Source of the DNA: an uncultured Lachnospiraceae bacterium
Lineage (GTDB): Bacteria > Bacillota > Clostridia > Lachnospirales > Lachnospiraceae
Assembly: GCA_910579085.1 (NCBI GenBank)
Contig: CAJTRU010000002.1
Location: 28,603-92,602 of the forward strand
Direction of reading: 5' to 3'
Length of the DNA: 64,000 bases
This document shows, piece by piece, positions 1 through 8,800 of this stretch; position 1 is the first letter of the stretch; every line of letters starts with the position of its first letter. The translations under genes and the position numbers were made by a program. The notes under the pieces are model-generated. The model made no database searches. It was given only the letters and a program-made list of their open reading frames with translations, and was not told where the DNA came from.

Positions 1-52
1 CTCTTCCCCTGCCTGCTTCCTGCTATAATACCGCAATATGTTTAAAACACAT

Positions 53-84
53 ACAGGGTTTCCAGATAAAACTGGAAACCCTGT
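53..84 (-). terminator. Hairpin terminator downstream of the BlaI-type gene
   Basis: A perfect inverted repeat (CAGGGTTTCCAG, 6-nt loop, CTGGAAACCCTG, plus a closing A-T pair) lies 19 bases past the stop of the repressor gene. On the minus strand it is followed by a T-rich stretch. This suggests the repressor transcript ends here and a BlaR1/M56 gene, if present, is not simply co-transcribed. Confidence 0.65.
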
Positions 85-102
85 TACAAGCCCTGTTACT
101 TT

Positions 103-471
103 TTAAGAAGCTGTCTGTTCTGCTATAATTTTCCTAAGTTCTTCAATATCTTTGCCAGATAGCTTCTGGTCTGCCAGATATACAGATATAAAATTAGAAA
201 CCGAACCATTATATAGCTGGTTTAATAAAACCTGGGTTTCTGTATCCTGTATTTTCTTTTTAGAAATATTTGCCCTGCATATAAACCCTGGGTCTTCCCT
301 TATAATAGCACCTTTATCAATAAGCCGTTTAATTACGGTATATGTAGTGTTTTTTTCCCATCCGATATATTCTTTAATAATTTTGGCAATATCCCTCGCA
401 GCTAATGCTTTATTAGACCATAAAAGCTCCATTACATTTAATTCTCCTTCATGTAACCGTATTTCCCCCAT
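103..471 (-). CDS. BlaI/MecI-family transcriptional repressor
   Basis: This 122-residue protein has the length and layout of BlaI/MecI/CopY penicillinase repressors. The N-terminal part is a winged helix, beginning with a segment rich in L, E and W (LNVMELLW) and the recognition-helix region TTYTVIKRLIDKGAI; the C-terminal half is a helical dimerisation segment. Family members bind palindromic operators as dimers and are usually inactivated by proteolysis through a BlaR1/MecR1 sensor. No M56 peptidase gene is visible here; one could lie left of the window. The start is supported by an AGGAGGT ribosome binding site at 479-485. A promoter with an internal palindrome lies about 130 bases upstream, so autoregulation is likely. 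The regulated target is not known. Confidence 0.85.
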   Translation of the reverse strand: MGEIRLHEGELNVMELLWSNKALAARDIAKIIKEYIGWEKNTTYTVIKRLIDKGAIIREDPGFICRANISKKKIQDTETQVLLNQLYNGSVSNFISVYLADQKLSGKDIEELRKIIAEQTAS

Positions 472-605
472 TTAAACATACCTCCTGAAATGCCTGTAGT
501 ATCCTATATCGTTACAATAGTAAAGCATAAGAAAGCACAAATTAAAACAGCCATATTTAATGACTGGTAAGTTCTTAAATATAACTGCCCGTTTCCAATA
601 GATAT

Positions 606-634
606 ATTCTACTATTGGTAGTAACCAGTGTCAA
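606..634 (-). promoter_or_regulatory. Promoter with embedded palindromic operator for the BlaI-type gene
   Basis: On the minus strand a perfect -35 box TTGACA (629-634) is separated by 17 bases from a -10 box TAGAAT (606-611). A perfect palindrome, TACTATTGGTAGTA (610-623), fills the spacer, the classic position for a repressor operator. It points towards the BlaI-type gene and predicts an untranslated leader of about 125 bases. Seen directly in the sequence; the link to this repressor is inference. Confidence 0.75.
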
Positions 635-743
635 TACAAATATAAAATAATTTATAGTATAATTTCCGGGTTAAAACTTTATTTGTACCACTCAGTTTTC
701 TATTTCATATAATATTACAAATACTTTCTGGAGGATTTTTATT

Positions 744-1670
744 ATGTACTTATTATTTGGGATTTTAATTCTCATATGTATACTTTTCTCTCTTATTTTC
801 CATATAAGAAAAAAGAGAATAATCCGTAAAATCTGTGAAATGCAGCTTGAACAAAAAGTTTGCCTGCTAAACCAGATTATGGAACCATTTGGATTTTGTT
901 ATTCCCCTTCACAAGATATAATTACCTCACGGACTGATGCATGGCAGAAAAAGTTTGGATACTGCGCTTTATATGATAAAACAGCAGTCCATTTTTCTAT
1001 GGTATTTGACTGTGAGCCAATTTATTTTAACTATAATAACCGTACCTGGATGTTTGAGTTCTGGAAAGGCCAGTATGGAATAAGCACTGGCGCTGAAATT
1101 GGTTTATATTGTGCTGACAGGGTTTTAAGCCCGTGGGAATATGATAAAACACTTTTTCATGGCATAAGTGACAAGGAACTGATGCCCGTTACAATGACAG
1201 CATATTATAAAGGAAGCCCGTTATTTACTGCCTGCCAGCCGCACTGGTGGCTTACAGGTTTCTGCCCTGGCAGGTTCTGCTGGCCTGGAGACCTGGCACT
1301 ACGTGTTTCTATTACATTTAAAAGCGAAAATATGATGTACTGTTTTTTAACCAGCCTTGTACAGTCAGGCTATATAAAATGTGGAATTTCAGTCTGCGAC
1401 ATGACAGTTTCATTTATGTTTGTAAAACCATTTTCCAAACAGCCTTGCTGTAAAACCTGCTTTAGCGCAAGATGGGCACAATTTAAAAACAGGCTTTTCT
1501 GTAAATTGTATATGTGGGTAACAAGGCCTTTCAGATGTACACTTGACAAAATTTTATATTTATATTATTTTCTGCCTTTTGCATTCAGGCATATGCTTTG
1601 CATGAAGAAACACAAAAAGCAGAAATTCCGCAAACCGCGGAGAAAGGAAAGACGCAGGCATGGGATTTGA
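744..1670 (+). CDS. DUF4474-type membrane-anchored protein
   Basis: This 308-residue protein starts with a hydrophobic anchor (residues 2-20, rich in L, I and F) followed by basic RKKR, so it is probably a type II or N-in membrane protein. The middle (about 45-230) resembles the DUF4474 family found in Clostridia, with a block of aromatic and Gly residues around WMFEFWKGQYGISTGAEIGLY-like sequence; no catalytic motif is known. It is Cys- and Trp-rich, and the C-terminus is a strongly basic K/R tail. A TATAAT-like -10 lies at 658-663 and a GGAGG ribosome site just before the start. It overlaps the next gene by 11 bases, so the two are translationally coupled. Function unknown. Confidence 0.7.
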   Translation: MYLLFGILILICILFSLIFHIRKKRIIRKICEMQLEQKVCLLNQIMEPFGFCYSPSQDIITSRTDAWQKKFGYCALYDKTAVHFSMVFDCEPIYFNYNNRTWMFEFWKGQYGISTGAEIGLYCADRVLSPWEYDKTLFHGISDKELMPVTMTAYYKGSPLFTACQPHWWLTGFCPGRFCWPGDLALRVSITFKSENMMYCFLTSLVQSGYIKCGISVCDMTVSFMFVKPFSKQPCCKTCFSARWAQFKNRLFCKLYMWVTRPFRCTLDKILYLYYFLPFAFRHMLCMKKHKKQKFRKPRRKERRRHGI

Positions 1671-2544
1671 AAGCCGTATCCAGAAGACATTTGACAATTC
1701 CCTTAATCTCCCGCTCTATCCAGGTTCAAAATATGTTATATTCAGTGACTGCCACCGTGGCACTGGCAGGGCAAATGATAATTTCCTGCACAACGAATTC
1801 CTTTACCTTGCTGCCCTGCGCCACTATTACCAGAAAGGATTTACTTATATTGAACTTGGTGATGCTGATGAATTATGGGAAAACCGTTCTATGCAGAGCA
1901 TTAAGGAAAACCACATGCAGAGTTTTGAAATGCTTTCACTGTTTTACATGCAGAACCGCTTTTTTGCAGTTTATGGCAACCATGATATAACTAAAAAAAG
2001 CGGTAAATTTCCTAAAAAGCATTTCTTCTCTTTTTATTGTGTCAAAACACTTTGCGACAGGCCGCTTTTTCCTGATATTACATTTTATCCAGGAATTATA
2101 TTACATGATAAACTTAAAGGCCATGATATTTATATGACACATGGACACCAGGCAGATTTGCTTAACAGCACATTCTGGCGTTTATCACGTTTTCTGGTGC
2201 GTTATGTATGGAGGCCTCTGGAAAGCATTGGAGTTCCAGACCCGACAAGCGCTGCTAAAAATAATACCAGGAAGAAAAAGTCTGAAAAGAAACTGGCAGG
2301 ATGGGCACTGGAAAATAAACATCTGCTTATTACAGGACATACACACCATCCAATGACAGGTTCTAAAACCTCGCCATACTGTAATACTGGAAGCTGTGTA
2401 CATCCTGCTGGTATAACTGCTATAGAAATAGAGAGACGCAATATTACTCTTGTTAAATGGTTTGTAAGTACTAAAAAGGATATGGAATTATATGCTTCAC
2501 GCGAAATACTCGGAAACCAGGCATCAATTGATGCATACTTTTAA
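1660..2544 (+). CDS. Calcineurin-like metallophosphoesterase
   Basis: This 294-residue protein carries the complete dinuclear-metal phosphoesterase signature: SDCHRG (D30, H32), GDADELW (D68), YGNHD (N107, H108), THGH (H161, H163) and GHTHHP (H227, H229). Family members hydrolyse phosphomonoesters or diesters; those closest in layout act on nucleotide or lipid-linked phosphates, but the substrate here cannot be assigned. There is no signal peptide, so it is predicted to be cytoplasmic. It overlaps the upstream DUF4474-type gene by 11 bases, which implies a joint role at the membrane. A strong terminator follows. Confidence 0.88.
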   Translation: MGFESRIQKTFDNSLNLPLYPGSKYVIFSDCHRGTGRANDNFLHNEFLYLAALRHYYQKGFTYIELGDADELWENRSMQSIKENHMQSFEMLSLFYMQNRFFAVYGNHDITKKSGKFPKKHFFSFYCVKTLCDRPLFPDITFYPGIILHDKLKGHDIYMTHGHQADLLNSTFWRLSRFLVRYVWRPLESIGVPDPTSAAKNNTRKKKSEKKLAGWALENKHLLITGHTHHPMTGSKTSPYCNTGSCVHPAGITAIEIERRNITLVKWFVSTKKDMELYASREILGNQASIDAYF

Positions 2545-2586
2545 TAATACTGTTTTATACAACAGTGTATAATATTATAATATTAC

Positions 2587-2630
2587 AAATCCCTGGAAAA
2601 TTAAAATATTTCCAGGGATTTGTTTTTTTA
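2587..2630 (+). terminator. Rho-independent terminator
   Basis: Inverted repeat of 13 bases (AAATCCCTGGAAA / TTTCCAGGGATTT), 9-base loop, then TGTTTTTTTA. It ends the DUF4474/phosphoesterase transcript. Confidence 0.9.
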
Positions 2631-2643
2631 CTTGTTATTTTAA

Positions 2644-2672
2644 TAGATTACTGGTATTATACTGGTAATCTA
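2644..2672. promoter_or_regulatory. Palindromic operator-like site upstream of the GH30 gene
   Basis: TAGATTAC and GTAATCTA form a perfect 8-base inverted repeat 13 bases apart. The heptamer ACTGGTA also occurs twice as a direct repeat inside. A TATAAT-like box follows at 2707-2712, 22 bases before the GH30 start. The position suggests a sugar-responsive regulator, but no regulator gene is next to it. Confidence 0.4.
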
Positions 2673-2733
2673 AAGGCGGCTAAAAAATATTTTATAATAA
2701 AACCGTTATAATAAAGAAAGGCAAGGGTTAAAT

Positions 2734-4074
2734 ATGGATAAAAAAGCATTATGGATTTCAACTACCAGAAAAGATTACTGGACCAATAAAGAAATCCCAT
2801 ATATTACAGAAGAAGACAAAAATAAAGATATTATAATTGATGCAGATACTTGTTACCAGACAATGGACCAAAAGCCATGGGGAGGCTGTTTTGCTGACCG
2901 TGGCTATATGGCTATGGAAAAGCTGCCAGACCAGCAGAAACAGAAAATTATAAATTCGCTTTTTGGCGATGACGGGCTTCATTTTACAACAGCACGCCTG
3001 CCACTTGGCAATAATGATTTCTCAGATACGCATAAATCATATAATGAAAATACTGGTGATTTTTTAATGGAACATTTCAGCCTTGCAACAGATACAGCTT
3101 ATCTCCTGCCATATATTAAAATGGCACTACAGGCAAGGCCAGATATAGACTTTTTTGCAACTCCGTGGTCACCACCGTCATGGATGAAACAAAACAACTG
3201 TATACATGGAACAGATGATAATAACAGGATTATCTTCCAGCCAGAAATATTAAAAGCATACGCCAGGTATTTTATAAAATATATTGAAGAATACAAGAAA
3301 CATGGTATACATATAAGCGCTATTACACCACAGAATGAACCTACAATGAATACACTTTACGCTTCATGTGTATGGACAGGCGAAGAACTTAATGTATTTA
3401 TAAGGGATTATTTATATCCAGCGTTAAAAGAAGCAGGTATTAATAATACAGAAATATGGCTTGGTACATTTACAGACTCAAATGCTTCCCTTGTTGTCCC
3501 TGCACTTGAAGATAAAGAAACAAACGGGATAATAGATGCCGTATGCTTCCAGTGGTGGGGTTCTTATCTTGGAAAGGCTGTACAAAGGGCATATGGCAAG
3601 AAACTAATACAGTCAGAAACAAAATGTGGTGATGGCAAAAATGACTGGAACTATGCAGAAGAACAGTTCGGCTGTTTTAAAGAATTTCTGGAAGCAGGCG
3701 TAACCCGTTATTATATATGGAATATGGTACTTGATGAAAAAGGCGCAAATACTGCAAGCAGTCCCTGGTACCAGAATTCACCAGTAACCGTTGACAGCCA
3801 TACATCGGAAATTACTTTCTGCCCAAGCTATTATCTTACAAAACATTTTAGTAATTTAATAGCAGGCGGTGCAAAGCGCATAGACGTAAAAATTAAATGC
3901 AGCTGCCAGGATATAGATATAATTGCATTTAAAAATCCTGATGGAAAAGTTATTACTGAGATAAAAAATGGTTCTGATACAAATGTAACACCTGTAATAG
4001 ATATCTGTGGAAAATTAATACAGCCAGAAATAGAAGCACATTCAATTAATTCATTTATAACCAGTAGTAAATAA
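2734..4074 (+). CDS. GH30-family glycoside hydrolase (intracellular)
   Basis: This 446-residue protein has the glycoside hydrolase family 30 pattern: N-terminal QTMDQKPWGGCFADRG, RLPLGNNDF, the TPWSPPSWMK motif, acid/base Glu202 in TPQNEPT and nucleophile Glu295 in IQSETKCGDG. A small beta-sandwich follows from about residue 370. GH30 enzymes are retaining beta-glycosidases acting on beta-glucosides, beta-1,6-glucans, xylans or fucosides; the exact substrate cannot be read from sequence. There is no signal peptide, so it probably acts on imported oligosaccharides. It is monocistronic, between a palindromic operator and a bidirectional terminator, and has no transporter next to it. Confidence 0.88.
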   Translation: MDKKALWISTTRKDYWTNKEIPYITEEDKNKDIIIDADTCYQTMDQKPWGGCFADRGYMAMEKLPDQQKQKIINSLFGDDGLHFTTARLPLGNNDFSDTHKSYNENTGDFLMEHFSLATDTAYLLPYIKMALQARPDIDFFATPWSPPSWMKQNNCIHGTDDNNRIIFQPEILKAYARYFIKYIEEYKKHGIHISAITPQNEPTMNTLYASCVWTGEELNVFIRDYLYPALKEAGINNTEIWLGTFTDSNASLVVPALEDKETNGIIDAVCFQWWGSYLGKAVQRAYGKKLIQSETKCGDGKNDWNYAEEQFGCFKEFLEAGVTRYYIWNMVLDEKGANTASSPWYQNSPVTVDSHTSEITFCPSYYLTKHFSNLIAGGAKRIDVKIKCSCQDIDIIAFKNPDGKVITEIKNGSDTNVTPVIDICGKLIQPEIEAHSINSFITSSK

Positions 4075-4120
4075 ATGTACAGGCACACTGGTATTTTACA
4101 AAATACATTATGTTTGTTAA

Positions 4121-4180
4121 AACAAAAAACTTCCTGGAACAATGTATTTTTACATAATTCCTTGGAAGTTTTTTTGTTTT
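4121..4180. terminator. Bidirectional terminator between convergent genes
   Basis: A-rich arm AACAAAAAACTTCC pairs with GGAAGTTTTTTTGTT about 30 bases later, giving a T-run on the plus strand and the mirror T-run on the minus strand. It sits between the convergent GH30 and AAA-ATPase genes and can serve both. Confidence 0.8.
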
Positions 4181-4216
4181 AATCTTATTATTATACTTTT
4201 ATTTAAAGTAGTAAAA

Positions 4217-5827
4217 CTATACAGTTGCTTCAACTAATATTTTATCACCAATTAAAATATGTTTTATTCCAGTCTGTTTGTTTTTGTTAAAATTATAACT
4301 AAGCATATAACCTTTCTTTAAATGATAATGTTCCAGGTAATTTGCAAGCTGTTCTTCACCACGCTGGTTATATGAATTACCACGCCATATTTTTAATTCA
4401 ATTATTATCTGTTCGCCATTATAATCTATTATTACATCTGTACGTTCCATATTACGGGTTCTGGACTCAATATAATAGTTACCTGTTCCATTTATAATTG
4501 GTTTAAGATATAGTAAAAAGTATTTTCTTCCATCTTCTTCATTAAACCTGTCTGTCTGGTCTCCATATAAATCATTGAAATGAACTATAAACCGTTCTAA
4601 TAAAAGTTCCATATCCAGATAACCATTATTTATAAAACTGTTTTTATCATGCAGGGCGGCTTTATAAATATCCGTATTCTGGTTTCTTGCAGATGTTAAG
4701 AAAAAGTTATAGAATACAATTTCAAATATTCTGTTTGTAATTGCAACTGTACCATTAATATTTTTTATAAAACCAAACATTTCAGCCATTGAAATTTCCT
4801 GGTCTAATGGGTTATAAGCAATTTCTTTTCCTGTAAATAAAGTTAAATAAACAATTTGTTCCAGCTCTGGAAAATCATATAGTTTATTTATCATAGACTC
4901 AAAAAGGGTATTTTTTTCTCCAATAAGAACTTTTTCTGCTTCAAGAAAGCCTTTATATGTCCATGCTGCTTTAAGTTCTGGAAAATTTTTACTTCCTGCA
5001 ATTTCTTCATCAATAATTTTACAAATTTTTGATACAAGAAAAGGATAACCTGATGTATATTCATAAACCAGTTTTGCTATATTAGAAATGTCCATTCCTG
5101 TAGCATGGTCTTTTTCATAATCCTGTAACATTCCTGAAATATCATTTTCAGAAAACCCCATTTCAACTTTGAAATCTGCTGCGATGTTCCAGGGACTGTT
5201 ATTTTTGTGTTCTTCACCAGGACGGAATTTGCCTTTAAGGTTTTTTATATCATATACACCTGCCAGGATAACTGAATGTAATGCTGGTGACTGGCCACGG
5301 TCAATATAATATCCTCTTAACTGGGCTAAAAAGTCAAGAAATACCTGGTTATTTGCAGCACTGTCAACCTCATCAATTACCAGTACAAGCGGTTTGTCTG
5401 ATACTTTGCAGATATCACTTATATATTGGAATAATTCTACTAATTCTAAATCTTCTATATTCTCTTTTAATGCTTTTTCAAGATTTTTTACTTGTTTTTC
5501 CATTTCCTTTGTAATGCATATTTCCAGGTTTTGTATTATACGTATAAATGCTTTTGCAAATGCCACCGAGAATGTATTTTCGTTTTTAAATTTTGCACTG
5601 CTCATTTGCATCTGGAAATCCATGCTTATTACATAATATTCATCTGCAATATAATCTTTTAAAGCCCTGAGTGTTGTTGTTTTGCCATACTGGCGTGCCC
5701 TGTTTATTGTGAAATATTCACCTCTGTCTATATATTCTTTAATCTGTGCCAGCCTGGAACTAATGTCAGCCATATAATGTAATGTCGGGTTACAGCAGGC
5801 AGTTATATTAAAGATTTTTCCCATCAC
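4217..5827 (-). CDS. AAA-ATPase-like protein with C-terminal PD-(D/E)XK nuclease-like domain
   Basis: This 536-residue protein belongs to the group often annotated as AAA-like domain protein in gut Firmicutes and Bacteroidetes. The N-terminal P-loop variant NRARQYGKTTT (residues 42-52) and Walker B LVLVIDEVD (about 147-155) define the ATPase. The C-terminus has a PD-(D/E)XK-type core: ERTDVIIDY (Asp) followed by IIIELKIW (Glu, Lys) and an alpha helix with QLANYLEHY. Such proteins are common in accessory regions and are suspected nucleases, but their role is not established. It lies 25 bases downstream of polC on the same strand and may be co-transcribed. No partner methylase or toxin gene is adjacent. 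Confidence 0.8.
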   Translation of the reverse strand: MMGKIFNITACCNPTLHYMADISSRLAQIKEYIDRGEYFTINRARQYGKTTTLRALKDYIADEYYVISMDFQMQMSSAKFKNENTFSVAFAKAFIRIIQNLEICITKEMEKQVKNLEKALKENIEDLELVELFQYISDICKVSDKPLVLVIDEVDSAANNQVFLDFLAQLRGYYIDRGQSPALHSVILAGVYDIKNLKGKFRPGEEHKNNSPWNIAADFKVEMGFSENDISGMLQDYEKDHATGMDISNIAKLVYEYTSGYPFLVSKICKIIDEEIAGSKNFPELKAAWTYKGFLEAEKVLIGEKNTLFESMINKLYDFPELEQIVYLTLFTGKEIAYNPLDQEISMAEMFGFIKNINGTVAITNRIFEIVFYNFFLTSARNQNTDIYKAALHDKNSFINNGYLDMELLLERFIVHFNDLYGDQTDRFNEEDGRKYFLLYLKPIINGTGNYYIESRTRNMERTDVIIDYNGEQIIIELKIWRGNSYNQRGEEQLANYLEHYHLKKGYMLSYNFNKNKQTGIKHILIGDKILVEATV

Positions 5828-5852
5828 ATCCCCCTTTCCTGCATTATTCTCT

Positions 5853-8800
5853 TTACATAGCCAGGAAGTCCATTATTGACATCTGGTTACTGTGTGGCAT
5901 ATCTCCCATCAGCCCCATGTCTGCCATTGCTTCTACTACTTTTTCACTTACTTTGCAGCGGTTTTTAAAATCCTCACGTGAAAGGAATTTACCTTTACTT
6001 GCTTCATCTTCTATCATTTCCGCCGCTTTGTCACCAAGCCCGTCTATTGTGGAAAATGAAGGCATAAGTTTTCCATCTGTAATCTGGAAACGGTTTGCTT
6101 TTGCCCTGTATATATCAAGTTTTACAAATCCAAAGCCTCTCGCATACATTTCCTGTACTATACGCATATCTTCATATGTATCTTTTTCTTTATCTGAAAG
6201 TTCATTTTTACGTTTGCGGTAATCTTCCATATAATACTCAAGCCTTTCCCTGCCAAGGCACATAAGTTCATAGTTAAATGATGTTGCACGTATGCTGAAA
6301 AATGCGGCATAATACGCAAGCGGGTAATACACTTTAAAGTATGCTACACGTATAGCCATCATAACATATGCGGCAGCATGTGCTTTTGGGAACATGTATT
6401 TAATACGTTTGCAGGATTCAATATACCATTCTGGCACATTACATGCCAGCATATCTTCTTCCATATCAGGTGTAAGTCCTTTGCCCTTACGCACACTTTC
6501 CATTATTTTAAATGAACGTTCATTTTCAACACCCATACGGATAAGATATGTCATAATATCATCACGTGTACATATTGCAGTTGACAGTGTGCAGTCACCA
6601 TTTGCAATAAAATACTGCGCATTGTCAAGCCATACATTTGTACCATGTGACAGCCCTGAGATACGTACAAGGTCAGAAAAGTTCTTTGGCTTTGCTTCCA
6701 TAAGCATCCCATGCACAAACTGTGTGCCAAACTCGGGCAGCCCAAGGCAGCCAAGTGTACATCCGCCAATATCTTCTGGCTTTATTCCAAGTGCTGTTGT
6801 GTTTTCAAAAAGTGACAATACTTTTGCATCATCCATTCTTATCTTTGAGGCGTCAACATCTGTAAGGTCTTCAAGCATACGTATCATTGTAGGGTCCTGG
6901 TGCCCAAGTATATCAAGTTTAAGCAGGTTGGCATCTATTTTATGGTAATCAAAATGTGTTGTAATTATCTTAGTAGACATATCATTAGCAGGATGCTGTA
7001 CTGGCGTAAATGTATAGATTTCTTCACCCATTGGAAGTACAACTATACCACCTGGATGCTGCCCTGTGCTCCGGCGCACACCTGTACATCCTTCAGAAAT
7101 ACGCTCTATCTCTGCTTTACGCTTTGTTTCCTCATGCTCTTCATAATACTTTTTAACATAGCCGTATGCTGTTTTATCAGCAAGAGTGCCAACCGTGCCT
7201 GCCCTGAATGTGTGTCCTGCCCCGAATATTACTTCTGTGTAATCATGCGCATTACTCTGGTATTCGCTTGAAAAGTTAAGGTCTATATCAGGTTCTTTAT
7301 CACCTTTAAACCCAAGAAACGTTTCAAATGGTATATCATGGCCGTCTTTTTCAAGCATATGCCCACATTCCGGGCATTTTTTATCTGGCATATCACATGC
7401 AGAACTTCCAGCAAATGCCTTTACATCTTCTGAATCGAAATCATAGTAATGGCATTCTGGGCAGTAATAATGTGCTGAAAGCGGGTTTACTTCAGTAATT
7501 CCTGCCATTGTTGCAACAAATGATGAGCCTACAGAACCTCTTGAACCTACAAGGTAGCCATCTTCATTTGATTTCCACACAAGTTTCTGTGCGATAATAT
7601 ACATAACTGCATAGCCATTGCTTATAATTGAATTAAGTTCCCTTTCAAGCCTTTCTACTACTACAGGCGGAAGGTCTTTACCATATATTGAATGTGCCTT
7701 ATTATAGCAGATTTCCCTTAAGTCATTATCTGAATTTTCAATTTCAGGCGGGCATTTCCTAGGGCTGCATGGACTTATATAGTCAATCATATCTGCAATA
7801 AGGTTTGTATTGGTTATAACAATTTCTTCTGCTTTTTTAGAACCAAGGTACTGGAACTCTGAAAGCATCTCTTCTGTAGTCCTGTAATAAAGCGGCGCTT
7901 GCTGGTCTGCATCAGCAAACCCCTTTCCAGACATAATAATGCGCCTGTATACTTCGTCTTCTGCATTGAGGAAATGTACATCACATGTAGCAACTACAAG
8001 TTTATTATACTCTTCTCCAAGTGAAACGATTTTACGGTTGATTTCCATAAGGTCGTTCTCATCCTGGATATGCGGAAACCTGTTATTATCACGAAGCATA
8101 AATGCATTATTGCCAAGTGGCTGTATTTCAAGGTAATCATAAAATTTAACAAGCCTGTCTATCTCTTCTTCTGGCCTTTCCTCAAGTATTGCCCTGTAAA
8201 GTTCCCCTGCTTCACAGGCAGAGCCAATCATAAGCCCCTCACTATACTGGAGGTACAGGCTTTTAGGAAGTTTTGGCCTTCTGTTAAAGTATTTAAGATG
8301 GGACTCCGACACAAGCCTGTACAGGTTTACACGGCCCGTTTCATTTTTAGCCAGTATTACTGCATGGTATGATGGAAGTTTCCTTATTGTTTCATCACCA
8401 GGCCTGCCAAATTCGTTAAGGCCATCCAGTGTAGTTATCCCCTTGTCCTCAAGCCTTTTTACCAGTTTTATAAATATTTCTGCCGTAGCACCTGCATCAT
8501 CAACAGCACGGTGGTGGTTCTCAAGTGAAACACCAAGGGTTTTTGCAACTGTGTCAAGCTTATATTTTTTAAGTTCTGGCAGAATTGCCCTTGACATGGA
8601 AACAGTGTCTATTACAGTAAAATCCGTGTGTATTCCCCTGTCTTTTGCCTTCTGGTATATAAATCCTGTATCAAATGAGGCATTATGTGCTACAAGAACC
8701 GCATTTCCGCAGAAATCAAGGAATTCTGGGAGTACAGTGTCTATTGATGGTGCATCTGAAACCATCTGGTCAGTAATGCTTGTAAGTTCCTGTATATTAT

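Noticed and set aside
4217..5827. AAA-ATPase/nuclease-like protein as part of a multi-gene defence system
   Set aside because: Neighbours are polC and a GH30, with no partner gene; such proteins are frequent as single genes, so no system is claimed.
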